From: Pyricularia pennisetigena
Lineage: Eukaryota; Ascomycota; Sordariomycetes; Magnaporthales; Pyriculariaceae
Length of the DNA: 64,000 nt
NCBI RefSeq assembly: GCF_004337985.1
Contig: NW_021940918.1
Coordinates: forward strand, 1,674,001 to 1,738,000
Direction of reading: 5' to 3'
Shown here: piece after piece, positions 12,598 to 24,025 of the stretch
How the letters are laid out: each line of letters starts with the position of its first letter
How positions within the stretch are numbered: position 1 is the stretch's first letter
Position numbers and translations under genes: made by a program
Notes under the pieces: generated by a model
What the model saw: only the letters and a program-made list of their open reading frames with translations
What the model was told of the DNA's origin: nothing
Databases searched by the model: none

Positions 12598-14006
12598 TTT
12601 GCCTGTGGGTTTTTGCTTGTCGCCTTTGTCTCCTTTGTGATCTCTCGAGTCGTTCCGCTGTTGCAGATGCAGATAGGTTCTACGTGGCTTTTGCTGAGTT
12701 GGAGTTTGAGTTTGGCTGGCAGGATAAGGACGTCCGACAATACCGAGTGTGAGATGGAACCGGAGTTAGATAGGATTGGACAGTTGGCACAACAAGTAGG
12801 TCCGACCTATTGAAGAAAAGAAGGTTTTAGCTGCTGGGACGTCGGATTCGGAGTAGATTAGACCCCCGTTTCGGTGCCCGCCAGACAAGAGATTACATGT
12901 GGGAATTTCCGTGTCCACTTCTTTAAACCCCCCCGTTCGCGGTCTTGCTGGAAATCAGGCCGACGGGATTGGCCCATTCTCTCTCGGGTGAGCTGGGTAA
13001 AACTGGGGACAGGGTACCTACCAATCCCTACCTACCTTGCCTTCTTACCTACCGCATAGGGGCTACCCTGCCCAGCCCAGCCCAGCTGAGCTGTACCCGC
13101 CTGCTACCGATCCCAGGCAAAACTTCAACAACGGAATAGGATTACTACCTACTGTAATTGATTTAATATCTCTAGGCTAGGGAGTCGCCTTGCATCGGTC
13201 TGGTCGTTTATTGCCTCTATCCTAAACCCACAGCCTGCATAATCCCATCCCCAGTACCTAAATAAAAAAAAATAAAAAAAAAAATAAAAAAACCCGTCAA
13301 ACAAACGGCGCAGGCGTCTTAATAATAAGTTTCTTTTTTCTCCTATCGTCAGCTGCATATATTCCGAATATTCCGACCGGAGCTTGCACTGACCGACCTT
13401 TCGCAACCAAGGTATAAAGAAGTCAGTGTAGGTAAATACGGAGTATCCGTAGGTTGCCAGTACACCTCGTACCCGCATGACGATAAATGCACCAGCAAAC
13501 CACCCCTCCAGCCATCCCCTCAATCGACTAAGAAAACCCGGGCCGAGCATGATGGTCCAATAAGCGTTGACATGTCTCTAATCGTCGTCCAAACTCACCC
13601 TGTAATCATTGAGTATGCCAAAACAAGCCGATATAGAGTTGGCGAATATCTAACATGATGCATTTGATCATACAATACAATTTGGTCATTTTCGTGTCGC
13701 ATTTTTTCGGTAATCTATCTCGGTTTGAATTGTCTAGTCCGTACTTCTTCAGGCCGGGTTTTGTTTCTACCTCAACCTCTCAAAATAGCTCTGTCACATT
13801 TGCGAGTCATCAGTCATCCTGCTAGCAGTATATAAACGCCGAGTCACATAAACGTCCTTAAGTGGATCCCCACTTGTTTCTAGACCCTCCATCAACGGAA
13901 AGCTTACAGCCTCCGAGCCTCCGCGAATGGATGACAAGCCGAACCTGATGACACCGGAAACCAGAGTTTTATCTCTTCTCTTCCCTTCTTTCAAATCGTC
14001 GATCAT
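12598..14006. other. Intergenic region between cytochrome b5 and capping protein
   Basis: About 1.4 kb: the cytochrome b5 promoter, including CCTACCTACC-type repeats around 13016-13050, an A-rich low-complexity patch (13262-13292), and a TACGGAGTA element at 13437-13445. The minus-strand frame at 13149-13550 is low-complexity and Phe-rich over the A/T patch and is rejected. The 213 nt just below the capping-protein stop are an open frame in the same phase (see findings). Confidence 0.5.
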
Positions 14007-15175
14007 CTAGCCCTGACGCCTGCCCCCACCGATATCCTGCCCCAACCGGTAGCTTGCGACCTTGTCCCACTCAATCTTCTGGCGGGTTACAGGCAGCTGC
14101 CTCCTGAGCCCCTTGAAAGCTCCTTCGCTGAGGTCTGTGAAGCCCCGGTTTAGTTCCTCCTGATATTTCTTCTCGCTGCTGCCAATCTCCTTTACAACCC
14201 CACTGCCAGTGGCCGATGGTATCGTGGCGGTTGTAGCCTTGTCCGTCAGAAGCCGAACGTTGCCGTCCTCGTAGTAGTGCACATCGACTTTGATCGAACC
14301 TTCGAGTGCTCCTGATGCTGGGTCAAGCATGTACAGAGATCGCCACCGTCCGTTCCTGGAGCAAGATTAGTTTATCGCCTCGAACGCCGATGCATGAATT
14401 CTTTCGTCTGGGAAATTCCGGCACACCACGTACCAGAAATTGTTCGGGCTGTACTTGTTGGCCACGATTATAATGGCCAGCTTAGAGTCGCTTTCAATGG
14501 GGTATACACCATATGCAGCGTTTGGAAAATGTTCACTGACGTAAGGACCTAAGCTCTTCAAGGTGGATTTTCTGTGTAACTTTTCTCAGCTCTCGTGATC
14601 CTGGGCATGTCCTCAGTGCCTGAGTTTGCGCGCGTGCTTACACTAGGTCTGAATGTGTGCTCTCCAGTACGTAGCTTTGAACAGCACTGGCTTTCTATCC
14701 TGATCGTCAGAATTCTGTGCATTTCGTGTTGCGCGCCTCAACTACTCACCTGGGTTGTGTGGTCAAAGGCAAAGCTCGATGAGCTCTCGACATCGTAGTA
14801 GCGTCCGTCGCCAAGCGAGTTGTGGGTGCTGACAATGACCTTCTGGCTTCCTCCAGGTAGCTTCACCGTGGTGAATTGCTCCTCGTTGTACCTCTCGAAT
14901 GCGGGCGCGAGCTTTGAAACGACGTTCACATCGCTGGATGATATGGACTTGATGTCTATGCGCCGGGGTCTTAGCTGTTTGATCGATCAATGGAGATGCG
15001 TTCATGTCGTTTTAGACATACCGGCGACTACATCTGCCAGCTGATTGTTCCGCAGGGAACGTGTCAGCTTTGGTGATTCCGCGTCAACTCATCATATAGA
15101 GGCACATGGGCCTACCTCGCCTGGCGGAGCTCCTTCGAGGAACTCTGAGAGTATTGAAATGCGATCGTCCGACAT
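14007..15175 (-). CDS. CAP1: F-actin capping protein, alpha subunit
   Basis: Six exons on the minus strand (15116-15175, 15022-15040, 14750-14955, 14642-14694, 14434-14571, 14007-14355) join in frame to 274 residues, the usual length of the alpha subunit (CapZ alpha/Cap1). With the beta subunit it binds barbed ends of actin filaments and stops growth, at cortical patches and hyphal tips. Diagnostic stretches are FLEGAPPGELADVVADIK at the N-terminus, LAPAFERYNEEQFTTVKLPG, YGVYPIESDSKLAIIIVANK, NNFWNGRWRS, DVHYYEDGNVRLLT, and a C-terminal VASYRLGQDIGGGR actin-binding end. Exon 2 is only 19 nt and exon 4 only 53 nt; both are needed to restore conserved residues (LADVVA and KASAVQSYVLES). All introns are 55-78 nt. 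Confidence 0.95.
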
Positions 15176-15785
15176 TTTGGGAAAGGATGTAAGGAAGCTG
15201 GAGAGATGAGCAGGAGATAGTACGTTTGGAGCTCCAGGCTCGCAGATTTATGTCGTCTTGACCGACGCGATTGCTAACTGGGGATAGCTGTGGTGGATGG
15301 AACGGAGCGTCCACATTGTCGGAGTAGGCGATTGATTGCGGGGCAACATCAAACGCGAAGGGGATCCCGGTAGCTGATGCTGTGATACAGATTGCCAAGA
15401 AGCCACACCTACCCTGCATCGATTCACACATACCGTAGCAACCTAGCCTGGACTTGCTCGGTTGTGGAATTGGGTCATGGTTCGCAGTCACTCTGAATCC
15501 CGCCAGGATTACCAAGATTATCAACTGTACGAGAATAAGCACAGGTGTCCAGATGTAAAGGCTCGCAGGCTCTCAAGTTAACTGATATCAAGCAGACGTG
15601 GGAGCCCTAATTTTTGCGAATATAAGGCATAAAGGACCTAAACCCCGGAAATGGACCCGCTACGATGCGCTATAGCAATAACAAAGACCCATAAAGGAAG
15701 GATGGATTCTTTTCTGCCACCAACTCGAACTTTGCTTTGCGTTCATGAACTGAAAGACTGAACGTGCCGCTCTTCCTCGCTGGGC
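15176..15785. other. Intergenic region with a possible small secreted-protein frame
   Basis: This 610 nt is the capping-protein promoter/leader and the 3' flank of the next gene. A minus-strand frame starting at 15542 begins with a convincing signal-peptide-like segment (Leu/Ile/Val-rich, ending near Ala20) followed by a Cys-containing stretch. It runs into the capping-protein first exon in another phase, so I do not annotate it as a gene with confidence. It is discussed under findings. Confidence 0.4.
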
Positions 15786-17058
15786 CTAATACTCCATAAC
15801 CCTCTTAATCCTGTCATAGACTCCTGTGGTCGAAACGGGTTAGTACTTGTTGTGTAGCAAAGCTTTTGCCCTGGTACGACTTACTGGCAGCATCTGGGGC
15901 ATTGAACTTTTCAAAAGCAAGAGGCGTGGGTATGCTCCATCCGGCAACCCTTTCGACCGGAGCCTCGAGTCGATTAAAGGTATCAGCATCTTCCTGGATG
16001 CTCGCCGCAACCTCAGCTCCAACACCTTGATTGACCATGGACTCGTGCACAATGATGGCCCTGCCCGTTTTGCGGACGCTCTCAAAGACGCATTCCTTAT
16101 CCCAGGGGTAGATTGTTCTCAAATCGATGAGCTCGACGCTGATGCCCAAGTCCTTCTCGGCCATGGAAATTGCGTTTTGGCAAATATACAGCGGCTGGCC
16201 ATACGAGATAATAGTGAGGTCATTGCCCTCCTTTAGGATCTCGGCTTTGGAAAGTGGCAGTGTGTACGACGCCATCGGCACCTGCTCGACGGCAGCACGG
16301 TACAGCACCTTGGGCTCCATGAACACAACGGGATCATTGCTGCGGATTGCGGCGAGCAGAAGACCCTTGGCCTGGACCGGTGACCGCGGCATGACGACTC
16401 GGAAGCCGGGAATGTGCGTGAACAAGCTCTCGGGGCTTTGCGAGTGGTAGAGTGCACCGTGGCCGACCAGCCCGCACGGCATGCGTACAGTCAATCCGCC
16501 TGCGCTCCTGCCGTTGGCGCCATCTCTGTATCTGAATTTGGCGGCCTCGTTGACCATCTGGTCAAAGGCCGGGAAAACGTAGTCGGCGAATTGTATTTCA
16601 GCCACGGGCCTCATGCCCTCGGCAGCCATGCCGATAGCAAATCCCATGATTCCTTGCTCACACAGCGGCGTGTTGAAGACCCGCTCCCCTCCGTGCTTTT
16701 CTGCGAGACCCATGGAGCAGCGGAAGACACCACCGAAAGCAACGTCCTCGCCGAAAAGCATCACTGACTCGTCCTCGGCGAGGGCTGTTGAGAGGGCATC
16801 GTTAATGGCTTGAAAGAGGTTCATGCGCTTGGTCGCGCCATTCCTGACCTCGGGCGACAGCTCTGGGTTGCTGAGCGTCGTCTGGGAGCTGTGGGCAAGG
16901 AGAGGGGTCGTCGAGTAGTCTATTGGCACGTTGAGCCTTGCGTTTGGTGGGTGAGTCGAGTACAATCGTTGCCTTTGTGGTTTCGATATGGACGGGACCG
17001 CGGGTCGTGAGATCGCCAAAAGACCCCTCAAAGGCCTCGCGACTGCTGCGGCGCTCAT
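15786..17058 (-). CDS. Branched-chain 2-oxoacid dehydrogenase E1 beta subunit, mitochondrial
   Basis: Exons 15885-17058 and 15786-15823 (minus) give 403 residues. The 61-nt intron has a GTAAGT donor and a TACTAAC branch site and is required to reach the family C-terminus ([12 protein letters not shown]). The protein is the beta chain of the thiamine-diphosphate E1 component, which decarboxylates the 2-oxoacids of Val, Leu and Ile in the mitochondrial matrix. An Arg/Ser/Pro-rich presequence (about 1-45) is followed by the transketolase pyrimidine domain ([66 protein letters not shown]) and the C-terminal transketolase domain ([32 protein letters not shown]). These match the branched-chain rather than the pyruvate E1 beta. 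I chose the ATG at 17058 over one 19 codons upstream because it opens a clean presequence. Confidence 0.93.
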
Positions 17059-17771
17059 TGTGAAGACCAATATGGGTGAGATGTGCAGAGTGGGTTTCAA
17101 GAGGCGCGCCTTCAATTACCGTGGATTGACAGAGAGCATTCCCTGTGAAGGTTATTGCAGAAACAGGACTAGTTCACGATATGGGAACAAATATATGGTA
17201 CTTGCAAAGCACAAAATTTGTTGTTTGTTTGTTTGCTTGCTAGTTCTGGTTATAGCTTGTGTGGTGATTTTGGATACATAACTTCGTAGTTGCTAGAGGC
17301 AAGTTGGTAGGTTCCCAAGTAGCCGAGTAGGTCGCCAGTGATGTCAGGTCGGCTTGCGACGGCCATTCGCGGTCCAATGCATGAGTTCATGCATCGCTCT
17401 CCCGCTTCCCCCGCACCATCAGATCTGGACCCCATCTAGCCTACCCGGGGACCTACCCTGAACCATGTCCTCCGAGGGCACCAGCGTGATAAGATTGTTG
17501 CCTGGCCAACAGCAGCGTCGTCACCACCGGCTTGGCCGAAACAGGAAAGCATTCAACATTCCAAGTTTCGGTCCCATTAACGGCGCGGCAAATCGAAGTT
17601 ACTTGTTGACTGCATAATCAGACAACCCCCTAAAATTGCATTCATTTGAGACACGGATAGTCTTTCTGGATCCCGTAACCCGATGTGAATCTACAATAAC
17701 ATTGATTCGACTACAACTCGCAGAATAATACCTAGATTGGACCAAAAGCCGCCAGCACAGAACCTGACAAA
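17059..17771. promoter_or_regulatory. Shared divergent promoter region (E1 beta / GH5 glucosidase)
   Basis: The 713 nt between the divergent E1 beta and GH5 starts must hold both promoters. It includes TTTG repeats near 17219-17235 and no clear TATA box next to either start. No other gene is visible. Confidence 0.5.
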
Positions 17772-20092
17772 ATGAGTCCTCAAGACTCGTCGAGACAAGC
17801 GGGACGACACCGAGAAGCCGGATCCCGCAAGCACCACAAGAGGAAATCAAGCTCGCACCCGCATCGACAATCGAGAACAGACGAAAGCGGCTCGAGTAGT
17901 GGACGACCACTGTCAATTGATGCGTTGGCCAGGCTCAACGAGGTGAACGCAGCACGGTCGCCCCGACACCAAAGCAGAGATCGGGACAGGGACCGCGAGA
18001 GAGACGTTGCTCGGGAAAGGGAGAGACAAAGGCAGCGGGAAGAAGAAAGAGAGTACGAGCGGGTGAGGGTCCGTGACTCCGAGCGCAATCGCGATCAACG
18101 ACGCGAAAGGGATGCAAGGACGAGGAGACCAGAACGCACCGAGTACAAGGAAGTCGACAGGTTAGAAGACGCGCACAGGTCGAAGAAAGACAGGAAGCGG
18201 AAGAAGCGCGTCGTCAGCGGTGCAGCCCTTGAAGAGGGGCGGGGCAAGGATTTGAGAGGATTAAGGGGTGGCGGCCACAGCAGTATTGACAGCCTGGAAA
18301 AGGAGCCACTGCAGCCGAAGAAGCAGCCGAGATGGAAGAACAAGAAGTTTTTATGTCGTGAGTATTCTTTATCACTACTGTGGCTAGGGCCCATTAGTAT
18401 GAAGTAGTATTTGCTGACAGTGATGTTTAGTGGTCGGTCTTGGAATCGGCATCGTCCTGCTTATTCTAATCATCTCAGTAGCTGTGGTTGTCAGCAGGCA
18501 AAATGACAACGCCAGCTCGTCCGACCCCAAGTCAAATTTGAAGGATATTGACCGGAATAGCATTCCCCCCGGTGCGCCCTCTTACCTGAACCCCTTTGAA
18601 TGGCAGGACACCAAGGACTTCAACCTCACCTACACGGATCAGACCGTTGGTGATCTACCTGTCATGGGTCTCTTCAGTAGCTGGGACGATTCAAAACGGG
18701 CCAATGACAACGTACCACCTCTCAACAAGCCCTGGGGCTCGTATGCGTCTCGCCCGGCGCGAGGAGTGAACCTTGGAGGATGGTTATCGATCGAGCCGTT
18801 CATCACGGCTGACCTGTACGACTGGGACGCGAGGACCGGTATCATCGACGAATGGACTCTGTGCAGCAGGCTGGGGTCGGCATGTCCGGCGTTTCTGGAG
18901 AAGCACTACTCTTCATTTGTCAACGAGCAAACTTTCAAGGATATCCAAGCGGCAGGCCTCGACCATATCCGCATCCCCTTCAGCTACTGGGCTGTTCAGA
19001 CGTACGACGGCGATCCTTATGTGTTCCGCACCTCGTGGCGCTACCTGCTGAGGGCGATCGAGTGGGCGAGGAAGTACGGTCTGCGGGTCAATCTCGACCT
19101 CCACGGTCTGCCGGGTAGCCAGAACGGGTGGAACCATAGTGGGAGACAGGGAGAGATCGGGTGGCTGAACGGAACGGATGGTGCTCTAAACGCACAGCGG
19201 TCCCTCGACATACACGATCGCTTGTCCAAGTTCTTTGCCCAGGACCGCTACCGCAACATCATCACGCATTATGGTCTGGCTAATGAGCCCAAGATGACTG
19301 CCCTGAGGGCTCAGGACGTGGTGGACTGGACGTCCAAGGCGTATGACTTGGTGCGGAAGAACGGCGTCAAGGATGCCATCGTGGTCTTTGGCGACGGCTT
19401 CATGGGGCTGTACAAATGGCAAGGGCAGCTCACCGGGTACGGCAACGGACTTGCGCTGGACGTGCATCAGTATGTTATTTTCAACTCGGAACAGATTGCA
19501 TTCAACCACACGCGGAAGATCGAGTATGCTTGCGACGGTTGGACAAAGCAGACGCAAGAGAGCATGAACACAGCCACGGGCTTTGGTCCTACTCTCATCG
19601 CAGAGTGGTCGCAGGCAGATACAGACTGCGCCAAGCACTTGACGAACGTTGGATGTAAGTAATTTAGCTGCTGTTTGTTTCCCCACTCACCCCCTGGACA
19701 AGGGCACTTGTAACTGACTAGCGAGATATTTCCAACGTACAGGGGGCAATCGATGGACCGGGACATATCGCAGCGGTGACCCTTCATCCGAAGCCTTATC
19801 GCCGAGATGCCCAACCAAGGATTCGCGATGCGAGTGCGGAACGGCGAATGCAGACGCTTCGAGATACAGCGACACGTACAAGACCTTTTTGCGGACATTT
19901 GCCGAAGCCCAAATGCACAGCTTTGAAAAGGGCTGGGGCTGGTTTTACTGGACTTGGGAAGCTTCGCATGCGCAATGGAGCTACAAGAAGGGTCTTGCTG
20001 CCGGGATCCTGCCTGCCAAGGCCTGGGAACGGTCTTTTAACTGCGACTTGGGAAATATCCCAAGCTTTGCTGGTCTACCCGAAACATTTTAA
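17772..20092 (+). CDS. exgD: GH5 glucan 1,3-beta-glucosidase, membrane-anchored (ExgD type)
   Basis: Exons 17772-18357, 18431-19654 and 19743-20092 give 719 residues. Introns have GTGAGT and GTAAGT donors. The N-terminal 195 residues are cytosolic and highly charged, with long Arg-Asp/Arg-Glu repeats (about 78-120). A single membrane span follows (about 196-217, VGLGIGIVLLILIISVAVVV), making a type II protein. The GH5 barrel lies outside: GVNLGGWLSIEPFI, HIRIPFSYWAV, NLDLHGLPGSQNGWNHSG, the catalytic acid/base Glu481 in LANEPKM, and the nucleophile Glu587 in LIAEWSQADTDC. This architecture matches Aspergillus-type ExgD, which trims 1,3-beta-glucan at the cell surface. The last exon carries the C-terminal part of the fold (GWGWFYWTWEAS). 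Confidence 0.93.
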
Positions 20093-21179
20093 AGTATTTA
20101 TTATCTTTTTGATTATTTTTATTGGGGGCGGCGTTGCGTATGTTGTTATTGTGCTTTGGTTTTCCTTCCAGGGATATATTGTTGGATCAAGTGCTTTGCA
20201 CGACGGGACGAGTATAAACGAAATTGATGTATATAGACAGAGGCTATTATTGTATGTAGACGATGATTACATAGACGGCACAGCACAGGCACGGACAGGC
20301 ACAGGCTTGAAAGGAAAAGCTTGTCGATCAAGGCTTGTTTTTTTGTTTGATTCATGACATCCATGACTTTAACGCCCGTGTTAAATTCCAATTGCACAAG
20401 TGTTTATTATTAATACAGACTCTTTCTCGCCACTGGCTCTCTGGTTTGCTTAGTCGGACTAGAAGTTAGGTTTCGTGACCCGAACATTTTTCCCTTTGCT
20501 AACTGGGCATCCCCAACCATTCGCTAAAAAGGCAGAAGATGGCCTTGATTTGGTTAGCATTACAAAGTGTGCGATGCGTACAGTACAAAATTACCGAATA
20601 GGTCATCAGTAAGCACCCACATTTTGATTGGCGATCCCAGTCGTCGTCCCCCATGCCCGCTAGCTGGCGATGCTACTGCATCTTTTGTATGCGACCTTGG
20701 CGACGTAATGACCTTTTGTCAAGCGTGTACTAAAAAAATTTCGAAAGTGGTTCCTCCACCCCGGGCAGGTTACCTAATTGCGCATAGTAGATGTGTCTAC
20801 TACTTACTGTACGGTGAAGGTGAATAATGTAGTCACGGCCTGACTCCGAGAAAGAAGCGAACTCGCCAAGGTATGATGGGGTCCTATTTCGGATTCTCTT
20901 TTCCCCGCCCACACAGCCTAGAGGTACATCATTACCCCATACGAGATAAGAATCTATTATGGGCCATTGCAGCAAGATGCCGGGAAACGTTTTAAAAAGC
21001 TTGATCACTTGGCAAGCTCCATTTCCTTGCATGGTAGTCTTTTGCTACATTACCATCAAGGCAACCCTGCATAACCTAACCTAACTTTACTACCCTACTC
21101 TATCTTATTATCTATCTTTCGTAATACATAATATTCGAGTCATCTCAGATTGTTGTTGCGTGTTTGTTAGACCAGCTAG

Positions 21180-21225
<46 letters not shown>

Positions 21226-21233
21226 TCATAGTT
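20093..21233. other. Intergenic region upstream of the MFS transporter
   Basis: About 1.1 kb: the GH5 3' flank, then the transporter promoter. The only notable element is the CA microsatellite just before the MFS start, listed separately. I see no gene. Confidence 0.55.
21182..21223. repeat. (AC)21 microsatellite
   Basis: An uninterrupted run of 21 AC units ends 10 nt before the MFS transporter ATG, so it probably lies in its 5' leader. Such tracts are length-polymorphic and could affect transcription or leader length. Confidence 0.98.
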
Positions 21234-23677
21234 ATGGTTTCGCAAGACGTGGAGAAGGGGTCTCTCCACGACGACACGGGGGAAAGCCCTACGTCGACCG
21301 AGGCCGGAAACAATGATTATCACGTCGACGATGGCACCAAATCGGAGCACCAGACATTTGCACCCATACGGACCACGCGGCCCGACACCACGGCCAATGA
21401 AGGGGGCTTGTACAGGCCTCAGTCGGCGTCATCAAGGTCTATGACGCGCACGCGCTCCAACAACGGATACGGCTGCGACGATAACGACCTCGAGGGCGGC
21501 ACGCCTCTGTCCAACGACCAAGGCGTCTCCGATCCTTACGAGGTCAGGTTCGACAAGGGGAATCTAGATCCTGATTGCCCGAGGAGCATGCCCCGGGCGA
21601 AAAAGTGGCTGATCGTATTCATAACCTCGTTAGGGAGCCTTTGCGTGTAAGTGAAAACCTAGGCCCTAGGCAAAGCACCATCAGCCTCTACTGAACGGGG
21701 TAGGTGGTGTGGTTATACAATCCCCCTAGTCTTGGATCTGTAGATTTCAGCCCATGTGCCTCGTGACTGCACGCACCTTCTTTGTGTGGTGGGACGAACT
21801 CGCTACTCAGGGGTGTTGCTCTCGTATGAGAGAGGTAATGGGCTCAGCAGTCTGGCGAACCAAGCTGGACATACCTGCTAACTCAGTTCGTATACAGAAC
21901 ATGCGCCAGTTCGGTGTACACATCGACCTATGCCCAAATGAACGCCGAGTTTGGTTGCTCCAAGATCATAGCCACACTCGGCCTGTCTACCTTCGTCCTG
22001 GGCATCGCAATGGGCCCGGCATGGTCGCCCCTGAGCGAGTTCTACGGCCGGCGGCCCATATACCTCGTCTCCTTTGCCCTCTTTGCCATCTGGATCATTC
22101 CTTCGGCCGTGGCGCAAAACATCGAGACCATGATCATCGCCCGCTTCTTCCAGGGCCTGTCCGGAAGCGCCTTCCTCTCCGTCTCGGGCGGCACCGTGGG
22201 TGACTTGTTTGCCAGCGACGAGATGTCGGTGCCCATGGCGCTATTCACCCTCGCTCCCTTTGTCGGCCCGAGTTTGGGACCGTTGATCGGAGGCTTCATC
22301 AACTTTCATGTCTATTGGAGGTGGACCCATTGGGTTCTTCTCATATGGGCGGCTGCTCTCTTCATCGCCCTCGCGGTTTTTGTGCCCGAGACGTTCCATC
22401 CGGTCATCCTGCGCAAGAAGGCCCAGAGACTTAGGAAGGAGACGGGCGATGAGAGGTACAAAGCGCCCATAGAACACGTGACCAAGTCCATCGCGAGCAC
22501 GGTTGGACATTCTCTGCTGCGGCCGTTCCAGATGCTCATCTCGGAGCCCATCTGCGTGGCCCTGGACGTCTACTCAGCCATCCTTCTGGGCATCCTGTAC
22601 CTTTTCTTTGGTGCATTCCCCCTGGTGTTTGGTGGCGTGCACGGCTTCAACCTGTGGCAGATTGGCCCAACCTTCCTCGGTCTGCTCGTCGGCATGTGTT
22701 TGGGTGTGTCGACAACCCCCTACTGGGATCGAATCCGCCATCGTCTCATCGCCAAGCTCGAGAAGGAGACGGGTATCGAGGGCATTAGTGAGCCCGAATT
22801 TCATCTACCTCAAGTCATAGCTGGCGGTATAATAATTCCCATCGGGCTCTTTTGGTTTGCCTGGACGACTTATTCCTCAATACACTGGATCGTCCCAATC
22901 ATTGGTTCCGGTGTGTTTGGTGTAGGGTATGTACCACTCTCCTTTAGTGATCTTGTGCTATTGGTCTTGTTTCATCCATCGACGGGGCTTGTTGAAGCAT
23001 CAAAAAAAAGAAGGAGGGGGGGGGGGGGGGNNNNNNNNNNNNNNNNNNNNNNNNNNNNNNNNGTCCAATGGGTGTCGTCACCACCTACCTACCTGTACAA
23101 CGCACCGACTTTTTTTAGTCATGGCTTTGTCATCTTGTCGACTGTGCTTACCGAACAAATGCAGCTAACCTCAAGTTTTTTTTTTCTTATTCTGCAGTAA
23201 CATGTTGGTGTTCAAGGGTATATTCACATACCTGGTAAGCTAAACCACCCTGGCTGTCCCACACAACTCTGTTTTTCCTTGAATCACACTGTCATCGACT
23301 CCGGCTTGAGGAATCGTTGCTCGGCAAAGACGCTAATCAAACGTGCCCAAAAAGGTCGACGCATACTCTACCTATTCGGCCAGCGCCCTGGCCACAAACG
23401 TGTTTGTGCGATGTGCTTTTGCCGGTGAGTCCCCCTTCCATATCTATCTTGATGGAACCTCGGGCAGCTGCAGAACAGATATGCTGACGACTCTGAAACA
23501 TCCTCGTTCAAAGCTGCATTTCCCTTGTTCGGCATCGAAATGTATGATTCGCTGGGTAACCAATGGGCCACGTCTGTACTGGCCTTCATGACGGTGGCAA
23601 TGCTACCATTCCCATTCATTTTCTTCTACTATGGAAAGTCAATACGTGACAAGAGTAGATATGCCACAAAGTCATGA
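21234..23677 (+). CDS. Major facilitator superfamily drug transporter (DHA1-like)
   Basis: Exons 21234-21646, 21898-22926, 23198-23234, 23355-23424 and 23514-23677 join in frame to 570 residues. The first 120 residues are acidic and Ser/Thr-rich, cytosolic. The 12-span MFS fold then begins (AKKWLIVFITSLGS). The loop between spans 2 and 3 has the family motif A form GPLSEFYGRRP (here WSPLSEFYGRRPIY). Further matches are RFFQGLSGSAFLSVSGGTVG, LAPFVGPSLGPLIGGFI and YWRWTHW, typical of Flu1/Tpo-like proton antiporters for drugs or polyamines. The C-terminus (AFPLFGIEMYDSLGNQWA) is the usual last-span region. The substrate cannot be told from sequence. The assembly gap falls inside intron 2, and exon 3 is only 37 nt. 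Confidence 0.9.
23016..23062. other. Assembly gap (32 N) after a G15 run
   Basis: Fifteen G at 23016-23030 run directly into 32 undetermined bases at 23031-23062, within intron 2 of the MFS transporter gene. The gap is likely a sequencing stop at the G homopolymer, and the true length is unknown. Confidence 0.98.
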
Positions 23678-23991
23678 CTAGAGGCAGTCCGGATTTCAAA
23701 AATGTAAAATAGGCAGAGTGAAGAAGAGGGTAAAGAAAGATAGAATAAAGAGCGTATATAGAATTGCCGCAGCATAATAGCAACATTAACATCATCACTG
23801 GTATAACTGGCGGAGATCGGTAGGGCAATGGCACCTATCAACACCTAGCTTACAATCAGTTAGCACTTTATCTGCGACCACCGACAGTGCGGCATTCAGG
23901 GCCGATGAGGCAGACTGCATTGGCAGGCATCAGCATAATAGAGGTTGATGATGGGTGATATCAGAATACCTCCTTTATGTGTTACTTGAGT

Positions 23992-24025
<34 letters not shown>

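Noticed and set aside
13149..13550. 133-codon minus-strand frame with aromatic hydrophobic stretch
   Set aside because: The Phe/Tyr run comes from an A/T homopolymer patch, not a true membrane segment.
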